NCBI RefSeq assembly: GCF_902712875.1
Contig: NZ_LR743509.1
Coordinates: 1,178,001 to 1,242,000, forward strand
Direction: 5' to 3'
Source: Hyphomicrobium sp. ghe19
GTDB lineage: Bacteria; Pseudomonadota; Alphaproteobacteria; Rhizobiales; Hyphomicrobiaceae
Length of the DNA: 64,000 nucleotides
This document shows, piece after piece, positions 9,171 through 17,820 of this stretch (its first letter is position 1; each line of letters opens with the position of its first letter). The position numbers and the translations under genes are program-made. The notes under the pieces are model-generated. The model did not search any database. It was not told the origin of the DNA and saw only the letters and a list, made by a program, of their open reading frames with translations.

Positions 9171-9448
9171 AGAAATTATCCAACGGTTCTCGCAGGGCCA
9201 TCTGGGCTGCTGACGAGGGATGAAAAGTGCGACGCCGTCCCGCTCCGCCGGAACCTGAGACGCTACCGCTTCTGCGACTGCCCCAATCGTAATGGATTGG
9301 CTCGCCGAAACCTATATGGCCACAAGGGCTCGCAATGGTGGTTACCGTTCGCGACAAATACGCGCGTCGCCCGGCATTTTCGATAATTGTTTCCTTCAAA
9401 AAAGCGGCTGGATCGCTGTATTGCGTCAGCCGCGTGACGTTGCCTGAG

Positions 9449-9476
9449 GTGCTCGCGGGGTGGTGCCCGCGAGCAC
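9449..9476 (-). terminator. Strong hairpin after the alanine-rich lipoprotein gene
   Basis: Perfect 11-bp inverted repeat GTGCTCGCGGG / CCCGCGAGCAC with a 6-base loop, 8 bp beyond the stop codon of the lipoprotein gene. There is no U-tract, but position and stability suit a 3'-end structure. Confidence 0.5.
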
Positions 9477-9483
9477 TTGGGCA

Positions 9484-9735
9484 TTACGGATTAGGCTTGG
9501 CGGGCTCGATCGCCTTGTCGGCAGCAGCCTTCGCATCGGCGGCGGCTTTATCGGCTGCGGCCTTGGCGTCTTCTGCAGCCTTATCGGCAGCCGCCTTCGT
9601 GTCAGCAGCGGCTTTGTCAGCAGCGGCCTTCGCTTCGGTCGCAGCCTTGTCGGCCTCGGCTTTTTCCTTGGAATTGTCGCAGGCGATAAGTCCGAGAGCA
9701 CTAATCACACTCAAGGCGACGAGAACTTTCCTCAT
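9484..9735 (-). CDS. Small alanine/lysine-rich coiled-coil lipoprotein
   Basis: An 83-residue protein with a lipoprotein signal: a basic start, a hydrophobic stretch and a lipobox ending LGLIAC, so Cys19 would be lipidated. The mature part is almost entirely an 11-residue repeat of the form KAAADKAAxDx (about residues 36-75), predicted to be one long helix or coiled coil, with a short proline tail. This recalls short structural lipoproteins such as Lpp in size and build, but it has no obvious sequence match and ends in Pro, not the C-terminal Lys that attaches Lpp to peptidoglycan. AAAGGGAGAA gives a good ribosome binding site. A long open frame on the opposite strand is its shadow. Confidence 0.75.
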   Translation of the reverse strand: MRKVLVALSVISALGLIACDNSKEKAEADKAATEAKAAADKAAADTKAAADKAAEDAKAAADKAAADAKAAADKAIEPAKPNP

Positions 9736-9914
9736 TTTGACTTCTCCCTTTCATGCGCATCCATTTTTTTATAGCAAGCATTTGCGTGCTGCGCATTCAT
9801 TGGGGCGCAACCGGAAAGAGAAATCAAGGCAATAGAAAAGGTCGTGAATCCGGCGTTAAAGGCGAATGTTCTGTGTGAGGGGTAATTGAAGTTAAGCGTT
9901 CGGCCGCCGTTAAG

Positions 9915-10760
9915 CTACTCGTTGCGGCGGCGCGTCATGAACGCAAGGCGTTCGAGGAGATGAGTATCCTGTTCGTTCTTGATCAAGGCGCCGGCCAGTG
10001 GCGGAACAAGCTTTCTCGGATCTTTCTCGTTCAGTAATGCGGGGTCGATGTCCTCGTGCAAGAGGAGCTTCAACCAGTCGAGAAGCTCGGATGTGGAAGG
10101 CTTTTTCTTCAGGCCCGGCACGTCGCGAAGTTCGTAGAACACCCGCAGGGCATCGTTGACGAGACGATTCTTCAGGCCCGGGAAATGCACATCGACGATC
10201 CGGCGCATCGTCTCGGCGTCGGGGAATTTGATGAAATGAAAGAAGCACCGGCGGAGAAATGCGTCCGGCAGCTCTTTCTCGTTGTTCGAGGTGATGAGCA
10301 CCACGGGACGCGTCTTGGCTTTGATCGTCTCGCCCGTCTCGTAGACGAAGAATTCCATGCGATCGAGTTCTTGCAGAAGATCGTTGGGGAATTCGATGTC
10401 GGCTTTGTCGATTTCGTCGATCAGCAGCACACTGCGTTTCGGCGCTTCGAATGCGTCCCACAGTTTGCCGCGTTTGATATAGTTGGCGATATTCTTGACG
10501 CGCTCATCGCCGAGCTGACCATCTCGCAGCCGCGAAACGGCATCATATTCGTAAAGACCTTGCTGCGCTTTCGTCGTCGATTTGATGTGCCATTCGATCA
10601 ACGGGGCATCGAGGGCCTTCGCGACCTCCGTCGCGAGGACCGATTTACCCGTGCCGGGCTCGCCCTTGATGAGGAGCGGCCGCTCGAGCCGGATCGCGGC
10701 GTTGACCGCGATCTTGAGGTCGGGCGTGGCGACGTAGGAGGAGGTGCCTTCGAAGTTCAT
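9915..10760 (-). CDS. MoxR-like AAA+ ATPase
   Basis: A 281-residue AAA+ protein with Walker A GEPGTGKS (33-40), Walker B VLLIDEID (111-118) and a sensor-1 region TSNNEKELPDAFLRRC. The start MNFEGTSSYVAT at 10760 matches the usual beginning of this subgroup; the frame extends to a GTG at 10811 that would add 17 unlikely residues. MoxR-type ATPases act as chaperones that mature metal- or cofactor-containing enzymes, usually with a von Willebrand factor A partner encoded next door. Here the next gene downstream is an unrelated lipoprotein, so the partner must lie elsewhere. The target cannot be inferred. Confidence 0.85.
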   Translation of the reverse strand: MNFEGTSSYVATPDLKIAVNAAIRLERPLLIKGEPGTGKSVLATEVAKALDAPLIEWHIKSTTKAQQGLYEYDAVSRLRDGQLGDERVKNIANYIKRGKLWDAFEAPKRSVLLIDEIDKADIEFPNDLLQELDRMEFFVYETGETIKAKTRPVVLITSNNEKELPDAFLRRCFFHFIKFPDAETMRRIVDVHFPGLKNRLVNDALRVFYELRDVPGLKKKPSTSELLDWLKLLLHEDIDPALLNEKDPRKLVPPLAGALIKNEQDTHLLERLAFMTRRRNE

Positions 10761-10931
10761 GAGGGTGTCTAGGGGGCCTGAGGAGCGTGGAGCAAGGTGA
10801 CTGAAGCGCACTCCTCAGCAAGGATCTGTTAAAGGCTGATTGCTGAGGAAGTCGTCATATCACTATAAGTGCCTGTAATCATTGAAGTAAAGCTATATCT
10901 ATCAAATTTAGTATGGCTTCGTAGCGAGCTT

Positions 10932-10997
10932 GACTCGGGGGGCCTCACCCATAGATAAGGATCGGCCGAAAGAGGCCGAGTCAGGGTCGACTTTTTT
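10932..10997 (+). promoter_or_regulatory. Possible structured leader of the dksA-like gene
   Basis: Two alternative hairpins share one strand. GACTCGG (10932-10938) plus CCTC (10943-10946) can pair with GAGGCCGAGTC (10972-10982); alternatively TCGGCC (10962-10967) can pair with GGCCGA (10974-10979). Six Ts follow at 10992-10997, 51 bp before the start codon. Mutually exclusive hairpins ahead of a U-run are typical of attenuators, but the T-run does not directly abut either stem, so this is tentative. Confidence 0.3.
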
Positions 10998-11047
10998 CAG
11001 CGGAGGACTATCAGCTCGAGCGAACGCAGCCTCTGGAGAGGCGGACG

Positions 11048-11809
11048 ATGAGCAAGGCAACCGGAACGAAGACGGCGAAGCCTAAGACGGTCGCCAAGAA
11101 GCCTGTCGCGAAAGCCGGGCCTCCGGCGAAGAATGACAAAATTTTAGCGAGCGCAGCAAAGGCCGCTCAGGTAAAAAAGCCTGCTACGTCAAAAGCCAAG
11201 GCGGCAAAGACTGCCGCGAAGGTAACGCAGACTAAGGCTCCGACGGGGAATACCGTTCCGGTCGTTAGTAAGCCGGCGCCTCAGAAGCCGAGCCAGGCGA
11301 GTGCGCCGGCACGAACATTGGCGGCCGCAAAGCCGGCAGCGCCGAAAAAGTCAGAGGGTACAAGCACCAAGATGGCTGCACGCGTGAAGATTGCAGATAT
11401 CGTTCTCCCGCCGGGCTACAAGCCTTCGGAGAATGAGCCGTTCATGAATGACATGCACAAGGCTTATTTCCGAAAGCGCCTGCTCGACTGGAAGGATGAG
11501 ATTCTTCGTCAGACTCGAGAAACGCTGGCGATCTTGCACGAAGATTCAACGCAGCACGCGGATCTTGCGGATCGCGCTACGTCGGAAACGGATCGGGCCA
11601 CGGAACTCAGAACGCGCGATCGTCAGCGCAAGCTCATTTCCAAGATCGAAGCGGCGCTGGGCCGGATCGAGGACGGCTCGTATGGCTATTGCGAGGATAC
11701 CGGGGAACCGATCGGTCTGAAGCGCCTCGATGCGCGCCCGATCGCAACTCTGTCGGTCGAAGCGCAGGAGCGCCACGAGCGGCGCGAGAAGGTCTATCGC
11801 GAGGAATAG
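11048..11809 (+). CDS. dksA: DksA/TraR-family transcription factor with long basic N-terminal tail
   Basis: A 253-residue protein. Residues from about 130 to the end match DksA: a coiled coil (HKAYFRKRLLDWKDEIL onward) and the zinc-finger region (YGYCEDTGEPIGLKRLDARP). DksA binds the RNA polymerase secondary channel and, with ppGpp, tunes ribosomal and biosynthetic promoters. The zinc site is degenerate: only one of the four classical cysteines remains, as is usual in alphaproteobacteria. The first 115 residues are an unusual K/A/P-rich, histone H1-like tail, absent from E. coli DksA (151 residues). GGAGAGG upstream supports the start. A structured leader may precede it. Confidence 0.85.
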   Translation: MSKATGTKTAKPKTVAKKPVAKAGPPAKNDKILASAAKAAQVKKPATSKAKAAKTAAKVTQTKAPTGNTVPVVSKPAPQKPSQASAPARTLAAAKPAAPKKSEGTSTKMAARVKIADIVLPPGYKPSENEPFMNDMHKAYFRKRLLDWKDEILRQTRETLAILHEDSTQHADLADRATSETDRATELRTRDRQRKLISKIEAALGRIEDGSYGYCEDTGEPIGLKRLDARPIATLSVEAQERHERREKVYREE

Positions 11810-11917
11810 GCTCGCGGTTGGCCGCCGTTTCGAAAACGAACGGTCCTTCACGGCTCGTTAAAGGTTTCGGCTCACATTCAACCTCGTGCCGTGCAGGCGT
11901 CAGGATGAGGTTGCGTC

Positions 11918-12193
11918 GTGAGCGCTCGTATTACTTTCGTGTTGTCCGCCGTTATCGCGGCCGCGACAGGCGGCCTACCGCAATTCAATCCGGTCGAGGC
12001 CGAGCCCTTGAAAGCTGCCGTTGCGGCACATCCGCTGCGGGAAGCCAATCCGGCCGGCTGGAAGATATCACCGGCGAGTCTCGTGACCAATCGCGCCAAG
12101 GCGGTTGGCGGCCCCGTTGCAAGCGAAACGCGGCGGTTTGATCTCAGCAAGCTCACGATGGCCGATTTCGGCGACGTTGACCAATCGCGCTAA
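11918..12193 (+). CDS. Small secreted protein of unknown function
   Basis: A 91-residue protein starting at a GTG with GAGG seven bases upstream. It has a signal-peptide-like N-terminus (SARITFVLSAVIAAATGG), with possible cleavage after VEA near residue 28. The remaining 60 residues are polar and have no cysteine or recognisable motif. It is convergent with the FliO-like gene (6 bp apart) and follows dksA at about 110 bp. Composition and the good ribosome binding site support a real gene; the function is unknown. Confidence 0.5.
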   Translation: MSARITFVLSAVIAAATGGLPQFNPVEAEPLKAAVAAHPLREANPAGWKISPASLVTNRAKAVGGPVASETRRFDLSKLTMADFGDVDQSR

Positions 12194-12199
12194 TTGAAA

Positions 12200-12589
12200 T
12201 TAAAGTTTGGGCGGCGGGGAAAAGTGCTCCGCCGGTTCAGAACTGCGGCTGAAAATCGGGGCTCGGCGCACCGGTGCCGCCACCGCTTCGTCCGGCGTTG
12301 CGGTTGCAGGGCGCCCGCTCGAGGAATTGATTCCCGTCTCTATGACGACATCGACGGGGCCACCGATCATTATCAAATGCTCGACGTCGTCCCGCCGGAT
12401 AAGGACGAGCTTGCGGCGGCTATCAACGCTGGCTTGATCTACAACATCGAGGCGGCGCTCGCCTTTTGGCCGAAACAAAAGGGCCGACGGCGCAGTTCCT
12501 GTAAGATAAGCGCGGACGAACACGGCCGCCCCCGCGCAGAGCACAGCGACGACGGCCAGCAAGACCGTCCAGAAAATATAGGTTTCCAT
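12200..12589 (-). CDS. fliO: FliO-like membrane protein (flagellar biosynthesis)
   Basis: A 129-residue protein with one N-terminal membrane helix (about 5-28) and a small cytoplasmic domain containing VDSRRKLVLIRRDDVEHL and GGPVDVVIETGI, which is how FliO-type proteins of Rhizobiales look. A proline-rich tail follows. FliO helps assemble the FliPQR export gate of the flagellar secretion apparatus. No other flagellar gene is in the window, which is common for this alphaproteobacterial form next to cckA. GAGG precedes the ATG. The call rests on motif resemblance and context, so FliO function is probable but not certain. Confidence 0.65.
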   Translation of the reverse strand: METYIFWTVLLAVVAVLCAGAAVFVRAYLTGTAPSALLFRPKGERRLDVVDQASVDSRRKLVLIRRDDVEHLIMIGGPVDVVIETGINSSSGRPATATPDEAVAAPVRRAPIFSRSSEPAEHFSPPPKL

Positions 12590-12749
12590 TATTTGCCTCG
12601 CCGCCGGATTGCCGTTTGTGCCGATATCTTTCGAACTTCAAGGCTTCGATAGCCCCGAGTTGACTGCATGTTAACTCTCTTAAGCGAAGTCTTATGCAAG
12701 CGAAAATCGCCGCACCGTTGCGGTACAGTTGCAGTTGCGTTTGAGTTCC

Positions 12750-15368
12750 ATGTCCATGCCCCAGTCCGACGTCTCGATTTTCGAGAATCAGCTAGATTCT
12801 CTGTCCATGAAGGATCGCGAGGCGTTGAGGACCGATGCCGCCCCGATCGATCCGCTGAACTCAGCGGAAGGGTTCGGCGGTTTCCTCCCTATTATCATTG
12901 TCGCCGCCGCGGGTGGCTCACTTTTGTTCGGGCTGCTGGCCAGCGGCTCGGGCGAGCCGTTGCTTTTGACGATCATCGCGCTTTTGGCGATGTTCGGCAT
13001 TTTCATGCTTTTCGGGATCGCTGCGGGGCATATCAGGCTCGGCGCACGCTCGACGCCAGCGGATTTCCTCAAAGCCGCAATCGACGCTCACGACGAGCCG
13101 CAAATCATCGCCAATGCCGACGGCACGGTTCTTTACGCGAACGCTGCCGTCGAGCGCATTCTCGGACGGCATGAGGCGGGGCCTTTTTCAGCGCTCGAGA
13201 CTTTGCTCACGGGCGATGTGGAAGGAACGCAGGCATACTTCCAGTTGACGCGGGCGGCGGAGCGCGGCGAAGCGCGGCGCGAAGATGTTCGATTGCGGCC
13301 GAGCGTTGCGGGCCGCCCGTCATGGGTCCGCATCATCGTGCGTCCGTTTACGCCGTCCGATGAATCATCCTCCGATCTTTCGCCGCGTCAGCGACTGGTA
13401 TCGTGGCAGATCATCGATGTTTCGAGCGAAAAGAGCCGTGAAGCTCAGCGCATCGAGAAACTCGAGGCTTCTCTCGCCGCGTTTGACGCGATGCCGGCCG
13501 GTTTCATGTGGGTGTCGTCCGTCGGTGGTGCGATCCTGCATGTCAACGCCGCGTTCGAACAATGGCTCGGCTATCCGACGGGCGCCTTGCGCGTGCGCAA
13601 TCTCGGCCTCGCGGAGCTAGCGGGCACGGAAGGTCTGCGTCTGCTCAAGCTGATGGCGACCATTCCGGAAGCCGATCAGCGCGTCATCGATCTCGATTTG
13701 ACGCGCCAGGACGGCCGAATCGTCGCGCTCACGTTGCTCGTCGAGCCCGTCGGCGATCAGTCCGAACTCGGCTTCACGATCACGGCGATCAACCGGCAGA
13801 CGGCCGGCCTCGTCGATCGCGGACAGCAGGATGTGCGCGCGTCGCAATTTTTCCAATCGGCGCCGTTCGGCATTGCCGCGCTCGATGCCGAAGGCCGGAT
13901 CGCCAATTGCAACACCGCGTTCATGCGGATGGTTCTCGACGGCAAGCCGGCGCAGGACGTGCTGGCGGCGGAAGCGCTGTGCCGCACCGCGGACCCCGAA
14001 GAGCGTCTTCGCATCGAAGCGGGACTTGGCGAAGCTCTCACCGGCCGCGGCAACATTCAGCCGATCGAAATCACGGCTGGCGCGCAACGCGAATTCACGC
14101 GCCGCATCTACATGTCGCCGTTGGCCGCCGTGCAAGGCGGAGCGGCAGCCGCGCTCTATGTGATGGACGCGACCGAGCAGAAGGTGCTCGAAGGCCGCGT
14201 CGCGCAGGCTCAGAAGATGGAAGCGGTCGGCAACCTCGCCGGCGGTATCGCGCACGACTTCAACAACGTGCTGACGGCGATCATCGGCTTCTCCGATCTT
14301 CTGCTGCAAACGCACCGGCCGAGCGATGCGGCGTATCGGGATATCAAGAATATCCAGTCGGCGGCGAACCGCGCTGCGAGCCTCGTCGCGGGCCTTCTCG
14401 GCTTCTCGCGCAAGCAGACGCAGCAGGTGACCGTCGTCGACGTCGGCGATGTGACGTCAGAGATGATGCCGGTTCTCAAAACGCAGGTCGGCGAGAAGAT
14501 CGATCTGAAGATCCAGGCCGAGCGTGATCTTTGGTACGTGAAGGCCGACAGCAATCAGCTCTATCAAGTCGTCTTGAACCTCGTCCGCAATGCGCGCGAT
14601 GCCATGCCGAACGGCGGCAAGCTGACGATCAAGACGCGCAATGTGCCTGAGCGCGAAAGCCAGAAGATGAGCGGCGTGCCGGGCTTCACCCCCGGCGAGT
14701 ACGTCGTGATCGAAGTTGCGGACACCGGCACCGGCATGGCGCCGGAGGTCATGGAGAAAATCTTCGAGCCCTTCTTCACGACGAAGGGCGTTGGTAAGGG
14801 CACGGGCCTTGGCCTCGCGTCGGTCTACGGCATCGTCAAGCAGTCGGGCGGTTTCATTCAGCCTGAGAGCGAGATCGGCAAGGGCACGACATTCAAGGTG
14901 TTCCTGCCCCGTTACTTCGTCGAAGACGGCGAGGACGTCGAAACCGTTCTTCCGCAAACGATAGCCGCCGCCAAGAAGCAGCTTACGGCGACCGATCTGA
15001 CGGGCACGGGCCGCGTGCTTCTCGTCGAAGATGAACCGGATGTCCGGCACTTCGCAACGCGGGCGCTACGGCGGCAGGGGTATCAGGTGATCGAAGCCGC
15101 GGACGGCTTGGAGGCTCTCGAGCTGATGGCCGCCAACGAAGGCGAGATCGACATCGTCGTGTCCGACGTCGTCATGCCGGAGATGGACGGTCCCGCGCTC
15201 TTCAAGGAACTCAGAAAGCGCAATCCGTCGATCAAGGTGATCTTCGTCTCGGGTTATCCGAATGAAGCCTTCCGCGAGACGATGGGCTCGGACGATTTCG
15301 CGTTCCTGCCGAAGCCGTTCTCGCTGCCGCAGCTTGCGGCCAAGGTGAAGGACGAGCTGGCGAAGTGA
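12750..15368 (+). CDS. cckA: Cell-cycle hybrid histidine kinase CckA
   Basis: An 872-residue protein: two membrane helices (about 44-95), PAS-like sensor domains (about 110-480), a histidine kinase core with GGIAHDFNN (phosphorylated His about 502), ATP-binding boxes [13 protein letters not shown] and [18 protein letters not shown], and a C-terminal receiver with VVSDVVMP (phospho-acceptor Asp about 806). This architecture and sequence match CckA, which feeds phosphate through ChpT to the master regulator CtrA and so controls the alphaproteobacterial cell cycle. The frame opens at a TTG at 12729, but ATG 12750 or 12756 is more likely. The gene stands alone, divergent from the FliO-like gene. 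Confidence 0.93.
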   Translation: MSMPQSDVSIFENQLDSLSMKDREALRTDAAPIDPLNSAEGFGGFLPIIIVAAAGGSLLFGLLASGSGEPLLLTIIALLAMFGIFMLFGIAAGHIRLGARSTPADFLKAAIDAHDEPQIIANADGTVLYANAAVERILGRHEAGPFSALETLLTGDVEGTQAYFQLTRAAERGEARREDVRLRPSVAGRPSWVRIIVRPFTPSDESSSDLSPRQRLVSWQIIDVSSEKSREAQRIEKLEASLAAFDAMPAGFMWVSSVGGAILHVNAAFEQWLGYPTGALRVRNLGLAELAGTEGLRLLKLMATIPEADQRVIDLDLTRQDGRIVALTLLVEPVGDQSELGFTITAINRQTAGLVDRGQQDVRASQFFQSAPFGIAALDAEGRIANCNTAFMRMVLDGKPAQDVLAAEALCRTADPEERLRIEAGLGEALTGRGNIQPIEITAGAQREFTRRIYMSPLAAVQGGAAAALYVMDATEQKVLEGRVAQAQKMEAVGNLAGGIAHDFNNVLTAIIGFSDLLLQTHRPSDAAYRDIKNIQSAANRAASLVAGLLGFSRKQTQQVTVVDVGDVTSEMMPVLKTQVGEKIDLKIQAERDLWYVKADSNQLYQVVLNLVRNARDAMPNGGKLTIKTRNVPERESQKMSGVPGFTPGEYVVIEVADTGTGMAPEVMEKIFEPFFTTKGVGKGTGLGLASVYGIVKQSGGFIQPESEIGKGTTFKVFLPRYFVEDGEDVETVLPQTIAAAKKQLTATDLTGTGRVLLVEDEPDVRHFATRALRRQGYQVIEAADGLEALELMAANEGEIDIVVSDVVMPEMDGPALFKELRKRNPSIKVIFVSGYPNEAFRETMGSDDFAFLPKPFSLPQLAAKVKDELAK

Positions 15369-15450
15369 GCCGTGAACTTGTCGTAGCGGAAATTGGCTCC
15401 GCATACTGAGCCGACAGCCTCACACTCCCCATTCGCGAACACCACTTCGG

Positions 15451-15475
15451 GTCCGCTTTTTGGGCTTAAGCGGAC
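15451..15475. repeat. Isolated palindrome in the cckA-GNAT intergenic region
   Basis: GTCCGCTT / AAGCGGAC inverted repeat with a 9-base loop inside 270 bp of apparently non-coding DNA (15369-15642). It resembles dispersed palindromic sequences I associate with Rhizobiales intergenic DNA, but only one copy is in this window, so its repeat nature is a guess. Confidence 0.3.
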
Positions 15476-15642
15476 ATTCTCGGAAAGGTGAACGTGCTTC
15501 GCTTTCGACCCATTGCAGCAGTTGGCGGTCAAGCGGTTGCGCTATACGCCCACATCGGCATGGCAACACGAAAGCATCATTTGGCGGAATTCAACAATGA
15601 GGGCGTGTCATAGAAAAGTGACGTTCGACCCAACCAAAGCCC

Positions 15643-16137
15643 TCACGATCCGTCGAGCGCTACTTCCCGCATTCCCAGTTCTTTATACAAGCGGACCGCT
15701 CCCGTAGAATTGTCCACCTGAACTTTCAAATCGACGTGCCTCGCGCCCCGATGCCGAAATTCCCAAAATACCCTCCTCAGCAGTGCCGTCGCGATGCCGC
15801 GCCGACGCACTAGCGGATGGACAACCAAGTCTTTGATGAAGGCACTGGTCCAGCATTGGCCGACTCCCACAATGTCCTGCCGCCCATTGACAGCGACGAA
15901 ACAAAGGTCGGGGGCAAACTCGTCGTCGTCTCGAAGGCTGGGCCACCACTCTTCAAATGCCCCAACGCAGCCTCCGCCTAGAGCGTAGCCGACCTCAAGT
16001 AGGCGGTGAACCGTCGGCGCATCGTCAGCGGCAAACGTCCGCACGCGATAACCGGTCGGGCAAGTTGGTGGGGCGACCGCTTCAGTTAAGTCGCGTCGTA
16101 GGCGTTGTACCCCATGCAGTTGGCCTGGCACCTCCAT
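15643..16137 (-). CDS. GNAT-family N-acetyltransferase
   Basis: A 164-residue protein with the GNAT acetyl-CoA-binding motif A (VVHPLVRRRGIATALLRR, about 110-127) and the usual C-terminal strand-helix (NSTGAVRLYKELGMR). These enzymes transfer an acetyl group to an amine of a small molecule or protein; the substrate cannot be predicted. I start it at ATG 16137; a GTG two codons earlier is possible. It is flanked by about 270 and 225 bp of non-coding DNA with palindromes, has no operon partner, and could be a laterally acquired single gene. Confidence 0.8.
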   Translation of the reverse strand: MEVPGQLHGVQRLRRDLTEAVAPPTCPTGYRVRTFAADDAPTVHRLLEVGYALGGGCVGAFEEWWPSLRDDDEFAPDLCFVAVNGRQDIVGVGQCWTSAFIKDLVVHPLVRRRGIATALLRRVFWEFRHRGARHVDLKVQVDNSTGAVRLYKELGMREVALDGS

Positions 16138-16311
16138 GGGCACGACCTGTATCCAAGACTAACGAGTATGAGCTAGGGGAGAGCCAGCGGCCACACAGCA
16201 CCCGAGAAATTTATTGCGGTTGCTCACGGCTGGTTATGGCCCATTCCGGATACGGGATCGGCCAACCGCACTCGTCCGCTGTCTGACGGGAAGCGACCTA
16301 GGTTGTCGGTT

Positions 16312-16352
16312 GCGCCGGGCGACTCCCCTACGGGGAGCCGGCCGCCCGGCGC
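16312..16352. repeat. GC-rich palindromic element (family 2, copy 1), possible terminator of the Fae-like gene
   Basis: A nearly complete dyad: GCGCCGGGCG + ACTCCCC paired with GGGGAGCCGG + CCGCCCGGCGC around a 3-base loop. It lies 12 bp beyond the stop codon of the minus-strand Fae-like gene. A related element with the same ACTCC...GGAGCCGGCCGCC core is at 48741-48781, also just after a stop codon. Confidence 0.6.
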
Positions 16353-16363
16353 GAAGAGTTGTC

Positions 16364-16936
16364 TTAGATCTCGCCCTTCAGACCGCGCTCGAAGTATTTG
16401 TGGATGATCTTGTCCTGGTTCTCGAGCAGCCAATCGATCGAAGGCTGGTAGTTCATCGCCTTATGGATGGCGAGCGAGGTCGCCTTGCGGTGAATGTCGA
16501 ATAGAACTTTGTGGTCGAGCTTCTCGATCGTGGCGACCGAAGGATGGAGCCAGACTGAAACGATGATGCCGAGGTCGTCGACCTTGTCTTTCGGCAGATC
16601 TCCCGAACGCACGGCATCGAGCACGCCCATCGCGGTCGCGTATTGGACGGTGCCCATCAGGATGCTCGTATAACGCTCGTTGTCGACGGTCACCTTGCTG
16701 ACGCAGATCGTCGGCGGGCGCACCATGACGTCGGTGTTGAGAAGCGACAGGACGCGGGTGTGGCCTTTGACCTGATCGCCGAGGAGGGTCGCAAACGCGG
16801 TGCCGAACGGCCCATCCATCTCACCGATCGCAACTTCGGGTTCAGCCGCCGTTCCGGGAGGGCCGCCTGCAACAAGGGCTTCGCCGACGCGAATGCCGAA
16901 ACGCCCTGATGCGGGGCGGGAAGTAGGACTGCTCAT
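16364..16936 (-). CDS. Formaldehyde-activating enzyme (Fae) family protein
   Basis: A 190-residue protein with the Fae fold signature: VGEALVAG (about 17-24), GPFGTAFATLLGDQVKGHT (about 42-60), a middle PPTICVSKVTV segment and VSVWLHPSVA. Fae condenses formaldehyde with tetrahydromethanopterin in methylotrophs. Here the stretch that in classical Fae reads VAHIDLIIG, containing the catalytic histidine, reads AAEPEVAIG, so that His appears to be replaced. The C-terminus (SIDWLLENQDKIIHKYFERG) also differs from classical Fae. It is therefore a homologue that may have another reaction or a binding role. It stands alone, followed by a strong palindrome. The family assignment is solid; the activity is not. 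Confidence 0.8.
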   Translation of the reverse strand: MSSPTSRPASGRFGIRVGEALVAGGPPGTAAEPEVAIGEMDGPFGTAFATLLGDQVKGHTRVLSLLNTDVMVRPPTICVSKVTVDNERYTSILMGTVQYATAMGVLDAVRSGDLPKDKVDDLGIIVSVWLHPSVATIEKLDHKVLFDIHRKATSLAIHKAMNYQPSIDWLLENQDKIIHKYFERGLKGEI

Positions 16937-17078
16937 TACGTGTTCACCTTGTGCTTCGGATTATCGTTATGGCGCCGGTTTTAGACGCGGATATCGAGAT
17001 ACCCCAGAGCGCAGGTGGACGCGCCATAAGTTCCAGTTATGGCGCGCCGAAGGTTGCGAATTGATCCAGAACGCCTGT

Positions 17079-17606
17079 TTATTCGCAGGGCGTGTCGACA
17101 AGGCCGTCAGCGGCGGCCGAGTATCTGCGGCAGGTATTGGCGGCAACGGGGGTCGCCTCCTCCGTCGTTGCGACGGTCGCCGTTTTCGGGGCCGATTTCG
17201 AGGGTTCGTCTTGTGACGTCACAGAAGCCGTTTCCGGCAGACGGTCGCTCTTTTTCAGCACTGTCGTCCTCTCTGCGGCGGCCGTCAGCTTAGTGGCCTC
17301 AGCCGCCTTGGCGGCTGCGAGCTTCTGAGCTTCTCTTTTCTCGAGCGCTATAAGGCGCGCCCGTTTTGCCGCGGCTGCGGCGGCCGCAGCCTGCCGGGCT
17401 TCGGCAATGCGGCGCTCTCTTGCGCAGGCTGCTTCGTAGCGGCGACGGCGCTGCTGCTCCCAGGCGTTCTGCTCGGCAGCGTGGGCTCCGGCGCGAAGGA
17501 GGAACATGGCAAAATGGCCGCCGCCACCCATGCGCGCTTCGGCAGTCGACGCGAATGCGCTGGCGGCTACGACAGCGGCGAGGAACGTGGCAGAAATCTT
17601 GAGCAC
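17079..17606 (-). CDS. Secreted alanine-rich protein of unknown function
   Basis: A 175-residue protein starting at a GTG with a perfect AAGGAGG site five bases upstream. It begins LKISATFLAAVVAASAFA, a clear signal peptide with cleavage after TAEA at about residue 24. The mature part opens with RMGGGGHF and a short hydrophobic patch, continues as an alanine/arginine/lysine-rich helical stretch (about 55-120), and ends in a polar tail with two cysteines (CRRYSAAADGLVDTPCE) that could form a disulfide. The frame extends far upstream into recA, but that part is a shadow. It is divergent from recA. The family is not recognised. Confidence 0.65.
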   Translation of the reverse strand: MLKISATFLAAVVAASAFASTAEARMGGGGHFAMFLLRAGAHAAEQNAWEQQRRRRYEAACARERRIAEARQAAAAAAAAKRARLIALEKREAQKLAAAKAAEATKLTAAAERTTVLKKSDRLPETASVTSQDEPSKSAPKTATVATTEEATPVAANTCRRYSAAADGLVDTPCE

Positions 17607-17738
17607 GGGAGCCTCCTTGGCTTGAACATGCACAGGAGATTGCGCCGTGGCGACAAGTGGCGCTGTTTCACCGGTTACAGGTGTAGCGCTAATAGAATTC
17701 AAGGCTCCGCGTTCGCGGGCTTTGAGAACAAAACGAGA

Positions 17739-17768
17739 TTGACAGATTCGGAACAAATCAAGTACACA
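17739..17768 (+). promoter_or_regulatory. Probable recA promoter
   Basis: A consensus -35 TTGACA (17739-17744) is followed after 18 bp by TACACA (17763-17768), about 50 bp upstream of the recA start at 17821. The -10 is imperfect. I could not find the alphaproteobacterial LexA box (GTTC-N7-GTTC) overlapping it. Confidence 0.45.
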
Positions 17769-17820
17769 GATCCTTAATTGATGGCGTGGGGCGCTTGCCA
17801 TAGGGATTGAGGGTGACACG

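Noticed and set aside
9520..9660. Short direct repeats that might suggest a repeat array or CRISPR
   Set aside because: The period is 33 bp and in frame with the 11-residue protein repeat; there are no unique spacers.
9335..9835. Plus-strand frame with alanine/serine repeats
   Set aside because: It is the opposite strand of the repeat lipoprotein gene, which has a lipobox and ribosome binding site.
17700..17820. Possible SOS (LexA) box upstream of recA
   Set aside because: GTTC and GAAC half-sites occur but not at the alphaproteobacterial spacing GTTC-N7-GTTC (or its reverse complement); I could not find a valid box by eye.
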